Shown here in pieces: positions 54,196 through 63,440 of a DNA stretch of 64,000 bases (positions are counted from its first letter, which is position 1; every line of letters begins with the position of its first letter). A model generated the notes under the pieces. The model saw only the letters and a program-made list of their open reading frames with translations, did not search any database and had not been told where the DNA came from. The position numbers and the translations under genes are program-made. Source of the DNA: Victivallaceae bacterium (GTDB taxonomy: Bacteria > Verrucomicrobiota > Lentisphaeria > Victivallales > Victivallaceae); NCBI GenBank assembly GCA_016292515.1, contig JAEDIJ010000001.1, positions 54,696 through 118,695 of the forward strand. Reading direction: 5' to 3'.

Positions 54196-55350
54196 TCACT
54201 TTGCGAGATGCATGATCTTTGCCGCGTTTTCCCAGATCGCCCAGGCGGTATCGTTCAACAGTTTGACGGCGGCTTCCCGGTTGCCCTCTTTCAGCAGTTT
54301 TTCCGCCTCCTGCCGCACTTTGTTGTATTCCGCCAAAGACGACGACTCGAATTTTTTCCAATCCGCCGGAAGTTCCGCACCGAAACCGTTTCGGTCAAAA
54401 CTTGTCCACGCCGCGGACGACCAGCGCAAATCGGTCATCGCGGGGTGGAATTTTTCCACGCAGACCGGCACCGGCACGCAAATCGTGTGACGCGGCGGTC
54501 CGATCAGGAAATACCCGGTGGAAAGCACATCGGGATAGACAAGATCGATTTCCAGCGTCGAAGCGGAATTGGTGCTTTTGGAGCAAAGCGTGCGGACGAT
54601 CGGCGACTTTTCCGGCGTTTCGGTATCGCGGGACATTTCCAATATATCCTGCGTCGTGATCTTGCCGCGGGTGCGATACGCGCGGTTCAGATCGCGCATC
54701 ACCATAAATTCGCGGTTGCAGCTGTTGAGCCACGCCGAACTCGTGTTGTCCGCGACGCTTGCCATATCGGGATTGTGCCAGATATTGGCGCGAAATGCGT
54801 AACCGTGATCGTAACGCATCACCGAGCAGCGTTCTGCCGTCACTTCCGCGATGTACGCCTCATTAGTGTCCATAAAAAAGAAGATCGAGCCTTTTTTGCC
54901 GTGCGCATAGCGGCGTTCTTTGATGATCGTCTTTAATTTTTCCAGAGCCTGCGCCGCCGTGTCGCACTCCGAAAGCACCGCCCGCAAAATGGCGGGAGTT
55001 CCCATTTTCGCTTTGGGATCGCTGTGCTCCACCGAGGCTTCCCCGCTGTTGACGACTGCCGCCAATCCGGAAGCATTCATTCCCATACAGACCGATTCTC
55101 TGCCGGGATACTCGACTTGACCGTCCCCCAGACCGATCCACTTGCGCGCCGACGACGACGGACTTTTGATCGGCATCAGATTGCGGTATTTGGCGTCGCG
55201 GTTCTTATGCAGGATATGGGTATTGTTTTGTGTCAGATCGCGAAAGACCAGCCAACTGGTACATTCGTGCGAGTAAATTTCGCTCTCCGTTTCCGCCGCG
55301 CCGCACATCGCGCACGCCGCCACAAGCACACCGGCAACAAATTTTTTCAT
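54196..55350 (-). CDS. Secreted Ntn-hydrolase-like protein (C45/choloylglycine-hydrolase-like)
   Basis: 384 residues from the ATG at 55350. Residues 1-19 are a signal peptide (MKKFVAGVLVAACAMCGAA). The mature part begins near ECTSWLVFRDLTQNNTHILHKNRD, where a Cys followed by a beta strand and N-R-D resembles the nucleophile region of C45/C69 Ntn hydrolases, which hydrolyse amide bonds. GLGDGQVEYPGRESVCMGMNASGLAAVVNSGE continues this pattern. The Cys is not at position 1 after the predicted signal, so activation by trimming is assumed. The substrate is unknown. It is 67 bp after the GH-A gene, probably the same transcript. Confidence 0.6.
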   Translation of the reverse strand: MKKFVAGVLVAACAMCGAAETESEIYSHECTSWLVFRDLTQNNTHILHKNRDAKYRNLMPIKSPSSSARKWIGLGDGQVEYPGRESVCMGMNASGLAAVVNSGEASVEHSDPKAKMGTPAILRAVLSECDTAAQALEKLKTIIKERRYAHGKKGSIFFFMDTNEAYIAEVTAERCSVMRYDHGYAFRANIWHNPDMASVADNTSSAWLNSCNREFMVMRDLNRAYRTRGKITTQDILEMSRDTETPEKSPIVRTLCSKSTNSASTLEIDLVYPDVLSTGYFLIGPPRHTICVPVPVCVEKFHPAMTDLRWSSAAWTSFDRNGFGAELPADWKKFESSSLAEYNKVRQEAEKLLKEGNREAAVKLLNDTAWAIWENAAKIMHLAK

Positions 55351-55417
55351 ATTCCCTTTTCCTCTCTCAAGATGAAATCGTCTGATCGCTCCCGTCGCAA
55401 AAATCTCACACAATACG

Positions 55418-57223
55418 CTATTTTACATTAAGGATATAGGTACCGGGCAGGATTTCTACGCCGTTGTCTTTGACTTCAACGGCTTTGCCGTCGCTGTCGG
55501 TACAGGATCGAAGCGTCAACGCTTTCAAGCGGAAGTTGATCCGCAGATTGCGCAACTGCGAGACCGGCGGCTCTTTCTGGCAGTTGACGTAACGGTTCGC
55601 CATATACCGGTAAGTGCGTCCCCGCGTGGGATCAGCGAGCAGTTTCTGTTGGGGGAAAATCGTAAGTTTCCATTGATTTTCGCCGATCTTTTCCAAAAAG
55701 TACGCGCCGTTTCCGCTGGATTCGGCAAAACGCGACGAGAAACGTCCGGCGACACGCCGAAGCGTTTTCATTTCCGGCAATTCCCAGTCATTGGCGACCG
55801 TGTATCCGAAAAAGTCGTCGGTTTTGAGGATCACGCGATCGCCTTTGTGCTCGATTTCCCAGTTGTCCCCGACCCACTTGCCCGGAAGCATTTCCAGTTT
55901 CATACCGGGACCGAAATGGCGGAATATCTCACCGCCGATCGTGAAGCCCAACGCCTTGGCGGGCGTGTGCGCGATATTCAAAAAGTGAACCAGCCAACCG
56001 GGATTCCACGCCGCCACGTCGTAAGGCGTATAGGTGAAGTGATTGGCGATCTGGATGTGGTGCCGCGCGTACTGCGCCGCGATGGCGGCGATCGGATATC
56101 CGATCGTCGTGCCGACCGCGTCGAATTCGTAAACGACCAGCGGCTGTTTCCCCGCGGGGAACCGGTCAAGACGGTCGAAGTAATGCCGCACGTGCGGCAG
56201 GAATTCCAGAGCGTCGTTGTTGACGGCGTCGAAAACGCCCTCGGGGCAGTAGGTCGGAGCGGTCGCCACGTCGACCTTGGCGCGGTCGAAAGCCTTTTGC
56301 AGATCCGCCGGCATGACTCCGTTGTAACTGCAAAACTGCGCATTCAGAATGTTCTGTCCGAAATTCCGGTCGACGACCTTGCGCAGCGTCGTGAAGTAGT
56401 TGTCCATGACCTGTGCGCTGAACTCCTTGAAACAACTGGCATCGTCGACGTCCGCCGGAGTCTTGGCGCGGAATTTTTTCCACAAATTGATGAATTTCTG
56501 CCGTTCCGCACCGTGCGAAAACGAGGCGTTCACCTGATTGATCACGAGGTCGGGCGGTTCGGGAAAGGTGAAATCCCAGCGGGGATAGATCGGCTCGTTG
56601 CAAAGTTCCACGGCGACGATGTTGCGGTATTGGCAAAGCGGCTTGCCGGAATAACGGTTTTTATGCTGAAAAAGACCTTCCATATAACGCACCTGCGCGT
56701 CGATCGCGTCCTGATCCCAGATCATCGCGTCGATCGAGTGGAAATTCGTGAAACCGAAAGCCCTTTGCGAACTGACGTGCCAGTAGCTGTACTGCTCGTC
56801 CTGAACTTTCATATTGGCGATCGTATTCCACCAGGTGATGGGGGAGATCATCAGAAATATCCCCTCTTTTTCACACCGGTCGACGAGGTAGTCGAAAACT
56901 TCAAGATTGCGGTTTTTCACCAGATTGCCGACGGGATCGGTGATCTCGCGTTCGTACAAATGCATGCGGATCATATTGACGCCGAGCAATTTGAAATGCG
57001 CGAGATCGCGGTCGATCGCCTGCTCGTGCAAAACGCCGAGTTCCTCCATATTGAAAAAATTATGGTTGAAAGGCGCGTAATAATTGACGCCCCACAACCG
57101 CACTTCGCGGTTTTCCGCATCGAGGATCACCCGATCCTCGACGTGAAACGGCGTTTTATAGGGAGCTTCGGCGAAAAGTGCCGCCGCGATCAGCAAAATT
57201 GCGGTTGTCAAAAGATGTTTCAT
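55418..57223 (-). CDS. Secreted clan GH-A glycoside hydrolase (GH5-like)
   Basis: 601 residues with a signal peptide (MKHLLTTAILLIAAALFAEA). A TIM barrel (about 25-430) has the clan GH-A features: LWGVNYYAPFNH, NMIRMHLYE, acid/base Glu in VAVELCNEPIYP (near residue 211) and the predicted nucleophile in LVVYEFDAVGT (near 364). The C-terminal 150 residues are beta-rich. It resembles GH5-type endo-glycosidases, but the subfamily and substrate cannot be fixed. The MFS gene next to it may import its products. Confidence 0.75.
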   Translation of the reverse strand: MKHLLTTAILLIAAALFAEAPYKTPFHVEDRVILDAENREVRLWGVNYYAPFNHNFFNMEELGVLHEQAIDRDLAHFKLLGVNMIRMHLYEREITDPVGNLVKNRNLEVFDYLVDRCEKEGIFLMISPITWWNTIANMKVQDEQYSYWHVSSQRAFGFTNFHSIDAMIWDQDAIDAQVRYMEGLFQHKNRYSGKPLCQYRNIVAVELCNEPIYPRWDFTFPEPPDLVINQVNASFSHGAERQKFINLWKKFRAKTPADVDDASCFKEFSAQVMDNYFTTLRKVVDRNFGQNILNAQFCSYNGVMPADLQKAFDRAKVDVATAPTYCPEGVFDAVNNDALEFLPHVRHYFDRLDRFPAGKQPLVVYEFDAVGTTIGYPIAAIAAQYARHHIQIANHFTYTPYDVAAWNPGWLVHFLNIAHTPAKALGFTIGGEIFRHFGPGMKLEMLPGKWVGDNWEIEHKGDRVILKTDDFFGYTVANDWELPEMKTLRRVAGRFSSRFAESSGNGAYFLEKIGENQWKLTIFPQQKLLADPTRGRTYRYMANRYVNCQKEPPVSQLRNLRINFRLKALTLRSCTDSDGKAVEVKDNGVEILPGTYILNVK

Positions 57224-57266
57224 TTCCGTTCTCCTTGATTTTTACACTAAAAACCTGTCCCGCCTT

Positions 57267-57295
57267 ACTATACACCTCTTTTGTGATTTTGGAAA
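57267..57295 (-). promoter_or_regulatory. Promoter of the GH-A gene
   Basis: Minus strand: TTTCCA (57290-57295), 17-bp spacer, TATAGT (57267-57272). Leader about 37 nt to the ATG at 57223. Confidence 0.5.
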
Positions 57296-57316
57296 GTCGG
57301 CGGCAAAAAAAGCCGG

Positions 57317-58552
57317 TCAACGGTTTTTGCGGGGAAAAAGCCAGCCTTCCGCAAAAATCGTCAGCGCGTAAATGACCAGCGATGCCGGCAACAGCATAAA
57401 TGCGCCGCGCAATCCGAAATTGTCGCCGAGGACGCCCATGATCCAGGTGAAAAACCCGCACCCCGGCACCCCCATCGCGGAAAAATATATGTAGAGCATC
57501 GTGGAATCCAGTTCGGGCAGTTGCCCTACCCCGTACACTTGAAGCGTCGGCCAAAAGGGCGCGACGGTAACGCCGCTGAAAAACAAAATGAGGATCAGCG
57601 AGACGAACATCCAGTTCGGCGACGGAAACATTTCCGGGGTCAGATATGCCAGAAGAAAAATCAACGGGATCATCGCGGCGGAGCAGATAAGAAGGATATG
57701 TTTCAGATATTCCTTTTTGGCAAAAAATCCGAATCCGACGCGACCGAGAAACATCCCGGCGGCGATCGCCGCAGTCCCCGCGCCCGCGAGCCACGCGCTC
57801 GCCTGAAAGGTCAGTTGCAGATACGCCGCCGCCCAAAAGGTCAGGCAGTATTCCGCGCCCGCGCCCATAACCATCCCCAGACAGAAAACCCAGAACCTGC
57901 CGCTTCTGGCGATCGCGATGCTGTAACGCCAGATGTCCGCCGGATCGTCTTTGTGCGCGGTTTCCGGATATTTTTTCGCCGGATTTTCCTTCCAGAAAAA
58001 GGAAAGCCCCGAGAGAAGTCCGAGAAATCCGCAGACAAGCAGAATGAGCCGCCAACTCACGCCCCGCGTCAGCAACACCCCGGAAAGGATGACACAGAGA
58101 AAAATTCCGACCGACCACATACTGTGCGCGATATTGACATACCGCTCCGGCGCGTCCGTGTGCAGATCCTGGACAAAGGGAGTCGCCATCCCCTCGCAAA
58201 GCCCCTCCCCGAATCCGGCGATGAGAAGAAACGGGATCAAAAGGAAATAGACCGGAGACAGCGAGCAGAGCAAGATGCCGCATCCCATAAAAAACATCGC
58301 CATTCCCATCGTTTTGCGTTTGCCCAGCCGTCCGCCGATCATTCCGCAAAAGAGCAGTGCGACGACAAGCGCGATACTGCGAAAAAGATGCAATAGTCCG
58401 CCCGCCGCCATACCGCCGTCATCGAGCGGGAAATTCAGCGACTTCCCCATTGCGACGAGAACCAGCGGGATCGAAAGCGAAGACATCGCGTAAACGATAA
58501 AGGAAAAATAGCCGGCATAATCATAGCGGCCGAAATGTAATTTTTCTCTCAT
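57317..58552 (-). CDS. MFS transporter
   Basis: 411 residues from the ATG at 58552 (aaggatgataag upstream). About 12 membrane helices and the MFS loop 2-3 motif GRLGKRKTMGMAMFFMG are visible, with FGEGLCEGMATPFV in helix 4. The pattern resembles sugar or fucose/glucose permease-like MFS members. Substrate unknown; it lies upstream of the GH-A gene on the same strand and may take up the sugars released. Confidence 0.8.
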   Translation of the reverse strand: MREKLHFGRYDYAGYFSFIVYAMSSLSIPLVLVAMGKSLNFPLDDGGMAAGGLLHLFRSIALVVALLFCGMIGGRLGKRKTMGMAMFFMGCGILLCSLSPVYFLLIPFLLIAGFGEGLCEGMATPFVQDLHTDAPERYVNIAHSMWSVGIFLCVILSGVLLTRGVSWRLILLVCGFLGLLSGLSFFWKENPAKKYPETAHKDDPADIWRYSIAIARSGRFWVFCLGMVMGAGAEYCLTFWAAAYLQLTFQASAWLAGAGTAAIAAGMFLGRVGFGFFAKKEYLKHILLICSAAMIPLIFLLAYLTPEMFPSPNWMFVSLILILFFSGVTVAPFWPTLQVYGVGQLPELDSTMLYIYFSAMGVPGCGFFTWIMGVLGDNFGLRGAFMLLPASLVIYALTIFAEGWLFPRKNR

Positions 58553-58578
58553 CTTATCATCCTTATTGTTAAAAACAA

Positions 58579-58605
58579 AAAAGCGACGCTTGAAGCGCCG
58601 CTTTT
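58579..58605. terminator. Bidirectional-type intrinsic terminator
   Basis: AAAAGCGACGC (58579-58589) and GCGCCGCTTTT (58595-58605) pair with one mismatch around a TTGAA loop. On the minus strand the stem ends in U6, 14 bp after the lipoprotein stop. Confidence 0.75.
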
Positions 58606-58619
58606 CTATTGCGGAAAAC

Positions 58620-59012
58620 TTACCAGGAAACCGCGATCCCCCGGATCTTCGCGGTAACGCGGTTGACAACGAAGTAGTTGTGCTGATCGCAGTCGATTTC
58701 AAGATTGATGATGGCCTTGGCATCGGGATATTTCGACAGCGCGGCGCGCTTCAGCGTTTCGTAACTCGCATCTCCCGTAGAGAAAATAAAAAGCACGTTG
58801 GTCGTAGTCGCTTCCGCGCTGACGGGGCCGAGCATTTTATAGTGCGCGGGAAGCGTCGGCGGCGTCACCTGCTGGGCGACTTTCATATCGCAATAAAGAA
58901 TGCCCGGGCACACCGCCGGAAATCCCGCATTGTTGTCTTTGAGGACATAGGCGCAACCGGAGTGGGTGAGCCCGACCAGCGCGAGTGCCGCAAGTTGCAT
59001 CATTTTTTTCAT
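58620..59012 (-). CDS. TRL-like family lipoprotein
   Basis: 130 residues from the ATG at 59012 (aaaggaaatgag upstream). The lipobox THSGC gives Cys20. The mature part YKMLGPVSAEATTTNVLFIF, then GDASYETLKRAALSKYPDAKAIINLEIDC, fits the small TRL-like lipoprotein family; the C-terminus VVNRVTAKIRGIAV is the usual final strand. Function unknown, envelope location expected. Confidence 0.65.
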   Translation of the reverse strand: MKKMMQLAALALVGLTHSGCAYVLKDNNAGFPAVCPGILYCDMKVAQQVTPPTLPAHYKMLGPVSAEATTTNVLFIFSTGDASYETLKRAALSKYPDAKAIINLEIDCDQHNYFVVNRVTAKIRGIAVSW

Positions 59013-59136
59013 GTCTCATTTCCTTTCGTTGCCGCCCGGCAATCATCACCGAAGTTGCTTGTCCATATCGGATTTTGCACACACAAAAAGCGGATCGCTT
59101 TTTAACATAATTCTCCCGCACGATTTTGTAAAGTCA

Positions 59137-59291
59137 AAACATAGATTTTTTTGATTTTTATTCAATTGTGTACCGCTTGAACGCGATCCGGGGCTTTTTC
59201 AAAATCGCGTGTACACGCGGTCAAGATAGAAAAACGCGATTTATTATGCGAACACACAGTGAGTGCTTCATAACAAAGCGAAGCGGAGTTG
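59137..59291. repeat. Dispersed repeat C, copy 1
   Basis: Shares with copy 2 (63624-63892) the starting aaaacatagattt, the stretch ending ctttttcaaaatcgcg, a 14-bp palindrome CGCGTGTACACGCG, a ggtcaagatagaaaaacgcg tail and, after a gap, ttatgcgaacacacagtg with a GCTTCAT word. Both copies lie upstream of minus-strand gene starts, this one 125 bp before the TRL-like lipoprotein. Confidence 0.65.
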
Positions 59292-59385
59292 TTTGACGAG
59301 CAATGACGAGATACCACCTCCAAGGAATAAAAGTACTCTCCATGATTTTTGAGCAAATTTTATCACAGCCGGACTTTTTAACGGA

Positions 59386-60675
59386 TCAAATCACCGAACC
59401 ATCCAATAGAAAATCGATTACATTTATGTTCAGAATGCCGTTATCATCATACCATGATTTTCCAATGTCATTCCGGATGATAATCTTGGGAAACGAATCA
59501 CCGGTCAAACTGAATGGCGTCAATTCGGCTGCCTGCTTTTCTGCATCCGGCATGGCAAATGCAGATTGAATATAGACTTTCCTGTTGCCTTTGGAGGCAA
59601 TAAAATCAATCTCTCTTTGTGTTTTTACTTGATTTCCACTTTTATTTTTGGTATTTTCATAGACGATACCGACATCTACGGAAAAATTTCTCACGCGCAA
59701 TTCATTGAAAATAATATTTTCCATAATATGAGTCATCTCCATTTGCCGGAATCCGGTTCTGGCGTTCCGCAAACCGATATCTTCGCAGTAATATTTCATC
59801 GGATATTCAAAGTAGGATTTTCCTCTGACATCATACCGCTTGCTTTCGGTGAAAAGAAACGAGTCTTTGAGATGCTCCAAATAACTTCTCAAAGTGTTGG
59901 CAGAAATATTGACCTTTTTTCTGGAAAGAACAGTATCGGCGATTTTGGTTGGATTGGTCAGAGAACCAATCGCCGAACATAACAAATCCAGAATTTGCGC
60001 CAACTCTTCGGGATGCTCTATCTTTTTGCATTCGGCAATATCTTTCAGGTACAATTCATCAAAAAGTGAATTCAAATATGTCATCTTTGCTCCATCATCT
60101 TTCTGATTCAGCACCAGCGGCATCCCGCCAAAGAACGCATACTGATCAAACGCATACTTTTTATCACCGCCGACAGCAGAATAAAATTCCGCAAAACTCA
60201 AAGGATGAAGCCTTATTTCATCACCGCGCCCCCGGAACTCAGTCAAAATATCGGTTGAAAGCAGCTTTGAGTTGCTTCCTGTCACATAGACATCAAGATC
60301 GGGGATCTCCTTAAACTCATTGAGGGTATCATAGAAAGTGATTTTTTTACCGTCCGGCAAGTAGGGATTTTTTACCGGTTCGCACATCTGGATTTCATCA
60401 ATAAAAAGATAATGCCGCTCATTTTTCCCGTCAATCAGGCTGTGAACATAAGCCGCAAGTTCCAATGGATTGCGGTAACGGATATTTTTGGTCAAATCCA
60501 ACTCAATATGAATGATTTGCTCCTCTTTTACCCCTTGTTCCAGTAAATAATTTCTGAACAAAGTCCGGAGCAGATAAGATTTACCGCAACGGCGGATACC
60601 GGTGATGATTTTCACCATTCCGTTCCATTGCCGATCAATCAACTGCCGCAAATAATGATTCCGTTTTATTTCCAT
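59386..60675 (-). CDS. AAA ATPase with DUF4143 domain
   Basis: 429 residues from the ATG at 60675; a possible start at 60690 lies in the operator repeat. The N-terminal AAA_14 ATPase has Walker A IITGIRRCGKSYLLRTL (near residue 25), Walker B HYLFIDEIQM and the sensor-like VYVTGSNSKLL. The C-terminal DUF4143 part has a PD-(D/E)xK-type pattern (REIDFIASKGNRKVYIQSAFA). This widespread family has no firmly known role; it is often thought to act in defence or DNA processing. Codon use and AT content are lower in G+C than its neighbours, suggesting transfer. Confidence 0.85.
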   Translation of the reverse strand: MEIKRNHYLRQLIDRQWNGMVKIITGIRRCGKSYLLRTLFRNYLLEQGVKEEQIIHIELDLTKNIRYRNPLELAAYVHSLIDGKNERHYLFIDEIQMCEPVKNPYLPDGKKITFYDTLNEFKEIPDLDVYVTGSNSKLLSTDILTEFRGRGDEIRLHPLSFAEFYSAVGGDKKYAFDQYAFFGGMPLVLNQKDDGAKMTYLNSLFDELYLKDIAECKKIEHPEELAQILDLLCSAIGSLTNPTKIADTVLSRKKVNISANTLRSYLEHLKDSFLFTESKRYDVRGKSYFEYPMKYYCEDIGLRNARTGFRQMEMTHIMENIIFNELRVRNFSVDVGIVYENTKNKSGNQVKTQREIDFIASKGNRKVYIQSAFAMPDAEKQAAELTPFSLTGDSFPKIIIRNDIGKSWYDDNGILNINVIDFLLDGSVI

Positions 60676-60689
60676 AACCGTAAACCCCA

Positions 60690-60799
60690 TTGAAATGTTG
60701 CATTGTTTTTAAGCCTACATTTCAACAATATACTGCAACAAAAGAATTTGTCAAGCGATTTTGTTGAAATGTTGCATTATTTTAAAGCCAACATTTCAA
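60690..60799 (-). promoter_or_regulatory. Promoter of the DUF4143 gene between two 36-bp operator repeats
   Basis: TTGACA (60749-60754) and TATATT (60727-60732), minus strand, 16-bp spacer, form a near-consensus promoter. A 36-bp repeat stands at 60690-60725 and again at 60764-60799, with three mismatches; each has 9-bp inverted arms TTGAAATGT/ACATTTCAA. One copy is just upstream of the -35 and one covers the expected start site, an arrangement of strong repression. Confidence 0.6.
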
Positions 60800-60873
60800 T
60801 GCAACGCTCTGGAAATGCATAAAATCCAACTTCATGCTCCTTCCGGTTGCCCGGATGTCGTCAAGATAGAAAA

Positions 60874-61182
60874 TCGCGTGTTTTCACGCGACGTTTGCCC
60901 CCGGTCAGTGAAAGAGTGAAAAAGTGAAATCGGCGCGTTGCGCCTGCGTAGTTCCTTTTATTGTAAAGTAGCACAACCTTACTCCGCAGGAGCGTTTCAC
61001 GCCGACGAAAGTCGGCATTTCACGGCAAACGGATGTTTGCCATTTCACGCGACGTTTGCCCCCCGGTCGGTGAAAGAGTGAAAAAGTGAAATCGGCGCGT
61101 TGCGCCTGCGGTGCATGAAGCGGCACTTTATGCCATGAAGCACCCCAGCGGGGTATGAAGCGAAGCCTTAGTCAGGCTTCAT
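60874..61182. repeat. Linker-hairpin array (ATTTCAC and ATGAAGC linkers)
   Basis: A string of unrelated hairpins separated by constant words. After the TCGCGTG/CACGCGA hairpin, a 67-bp block (60882-60948) recurs at 61043-61110. Between them: TTTCAC, [GCCGAC/GTCGGC], ATTTCAC, [GGCAAAC/GTTTGCC], ATTTCAC. After the second block: ATGAAGC, [GGCA/TGCC], ATGAAGC, [ACCCC/GGGGT], ATGAAGC, [GAAGCCT/AGGCTTC], AT. The linker is kept while stem sequences differ. The GH95 stop codon lies in its last bases. Confidence 0.8.
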
Positions 61183-63440
61183 ATTTTTCGCCTATTTGGC
61201 AAAAAAATGGAAGAGTTTTTCCCTTTTTTCAAGGAAAGTGTTTGCATTATCCCGTTGCAGGTCAATGTCAGTTTGCGTTCGCTTTGACTTGTTACCGTCA
61301 ACTTTTCGACGCGTCCCGCCTTCCACGAAAAATCGAACTTGAAACCACCCGGCGCACGCAGATTGTGGATCGCGCCGTCTGCCCATTCATCGGGCAGTGC
61401 CGGCAACAAGGTGATGTCGCCGTTTGCCGAATCCTGCAACAGCATATTGAAAACCGCCATCGCGCCACCGAAATTACCGTCGATCTGAAAGACCGCACCG
61501 AAGTCGTTGCCATAGGGGTGTTTGTCCAAGAGCGAGATCGTGCTTTGCCTGCTGACGAGCGACTGCAATTCCGCCAGCGCGCCGTTGCCGTCGCCGAAAA
61601 TCGCTCTGAAATTGGCGCACCACGCGCGGCTCCAACCGGTTTGACCGCCGCCCGATTTCAACCGGAAATCGAACGATTTTTTCGCCGCCGCAAAGAGTTC
61701 CGGTGTCGTTTCCCTGCGGATCGAATACCCCGGCCACACGCCGTAAAGATGCGACATATGGCGGTGCCCCGGTTCAATCTCCTTGACCTCGTTTTCCCAT
61801 TCGAGCAAGCGGCCGTCGCCGCCGATTTTCAAGGGCGGCAATGCTTGGCGCATCTGGATCCACTTTTCCCGTTGTGCGGGATCAGCGTCCAGCAATCGGG
61901 ATGCGGCAATGCCGTTGTCGAGCAGTTCGCCGATTAGTTCCACGTCGATGGACGCATTTTCGCAGTTGGCGATGGGGTACTTTTCCGCGCCGACGTAGCA
62001 GTTTTCAGGCGACACCGAGGGCGAAATGCACGCCGTGCCGTCGGCGCGGTAGGTGAGGTAGTCCTCAAAGAAAAGGATCGCTTCGCGCAGAAACGGGAAA
62101 GCGGTGTCGCGCAGGTATTTCAGATCCTGCGTGTAGCGATATTGCTGATAAAAATGCGCCGCCAGCCACGCTACGGCACAGGGGCTCACTCCCCAAGCAC
62201 TCGCCCCGGCAGGACGAAACGAGGGATCCGCCGTATAAGGGAGCCACAAGCCGCGGCAGCCGAACATTTTTTTCGCCCCTTCGCGCGCCCCGGGGTACAT
62301 ACGGGTCAGAAACTTCACCATAGCGAGATTTTCCCGGTCGAAGCCGAAACCGAGCGCGGGCCAGTAAGTCATTTGTAAATTGATGTCGAAAAAGTACGCG
62401 CAATCCCACGGCGGTCTCGGCTCGATATTCCATTTACCCTGCAAATTCAGCGGGTAGGAGCCTCGCCACGCGCCGTTAAGGTAAAGATGTTTCGCAAAGT
62501 TGAAGTAGCGGACGATTTCGGGCGTTACCGCGATTTCCAATGACGCGGCGTCGAGATATTTTTTGCGGTAGAGCTCATCGCGCCGCGCTCTTTCCCGGTG
62601 AAACAAAGCCGTGTCAAAGGCGGCAATCGACGCCTCTCTTTCCGCCTCGGCGAACGTGTCGCCGCGCCCGATGTTGCAACGCAGGAGAAGTTTTTTCACG
62701 CCCGCGATTTTTACGCCGGTTGCCGTCGTATCAAGATGCGAAAAGTCGCCGGAAACACGGCACGCAACGCAGTAATGGACCTCGTCCGGAATCGTGCCGG
62801 AAAGTTTCAAAAGACCATCCTGAAAGGTGAAAACAGGACGCGAATCCCCGTCCTTTTCCCGGGTGGCACGGCGGGAAAGTTTCAACTCGACATCGATTGG
62901 TCTTTCGGTCTCAATCACGCCCTCAAGCAGATCGTTTGCGGGATTTCCGTAAAAAGAACGCACCATTTGATCGCATTGCGCGCGGGCATACCCCGAGGGA
63001 AAGTCGAGCGACCGCTGAAAAGACGTGCTTTCCGTTTCGGGGAGCGAATAGATCAATTCGATCTCGCCCGCCGGCATATAGGGATCGAGAAAAGTTCCCG
63101 GCGCGGAGTTGAGTGTTTTTCCTTTGGCGATCATGAGGTCAGTCGCTTCATTGCTTTTATGCACCGCGAGCAACTCGCGTATCTCGGGGAGGAATTTCGC
63201 CATCTCGGTACAAGTGCGTCTTGCGCCGCGCGTCGTCCAGAGTGCCTCGTGATTGAGGAAAAGCTTGTCCTCGCCGCGTTGGGATGTCACCATCGCGGCG
63301 AGCCGCCCCGTGCCGACGGGAAAGCTCTCGATCCATTCTTGTGTCGGAGCTTTGATGACGATGGAATCCGTGCTCCCGTGATCTGCCGCCAAAAGATCAA
63401 ACGCGCAGCAGAAATCCTGCCATAACACCTTCTTTTTCAT
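61179..63440 (-). CDS. Alpha-L-fucosidase / GH95 family enzyme
   Basis: 753 residues from the ATG at 63440 (gaggtg upstream); the open frame to 63608 has no support. N-terminal beta domain (about 25-250; AAMVTSQRGEDKLFLNHEALW), helical linker and an (alpha/alpha)6 barrel (about 330-660) with GH95 motifs NLQGKWNIEPRPPWDCAYFFDINLQMTYWPAL, GHRHMSHLYGVWPG, GWSRAW and FQIDGNFGG. These residues fit 1,2-alpha-L-fucosidases and related alpha-L-galactosidases. No clear signal peptide is seen. The TGA stop is part of an ATGAAGC linker of the adjacent array. Confidence 0.88.
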   Translation of the reverse strand: MKKKVLWQDFCCAFDLLAADHGSTDSIVIKAPTQEWIESFPVGTGRLAAMVTSQRGEDKLFLNHEALWTTRGARRTCTEMAKFLPEIRELLAVHKSNEATDLMIAKGKTLNSAPGTFLDPYMPAGEIELIYSLPETESTSFQRSLDFPSGYARAQCDQMVRSFYGNPANDLLEGVIETERPIDVELKLSRRATREKDGDSRPVFTFQDGLLKLSGTIPDEVHYCVACRVSGDFSHLDTTATGVKIAGVKKLLLRCNIGRGDTFAEAEREASIAAFDTALFHRERARRDELYRKKYLDAASLEIAVTPEIVRYFNFAKHLYLNGAWRGSYPLNLQGKWNIEPRPPWDCAYFFDINLQMTYWPALGFGFDRENLAMVKFLTRMYPGAREGAKKMFGCRGLWLPYTADPSFRPAGASAWGVSPCAVAWLAAHFYQQYRYTQDLKYLRDTAFPFLREAILFFEDYLTYRADGTACISPSVSPENCYVGAEKYPIANCENASIDVELIGELLDNGIAASRLLDADPAQREKWIQMRQALPPLKIGGDGRLLEWENEVKEIEPGHRHMSHLYGVWPGYSIRRETTPELFAAAKKSFDFRLKSGGGQTGWSRAWCANFRAIFGDGNGALAELQSLVSRQSTISLLDKHPYGNDFGAVFQIDGNFGGAMAVFNMLLQDSANGDITLLPALPDEWADGAIHNLRAPGGFKFDFSWKAGRVEKLTVTSQSERKLTLTCNGIMQTLSLKKGKNSSIFLPNRRKI

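Noticed and set aside
60690..60799. Two 36-bp repeats 38 bp apart as a minimal CRISPR array
   Set aside because: Only two copies, a consensus promoter between them, no spacer-like series and no adaptation genes nearby; an operator pair explains them better.
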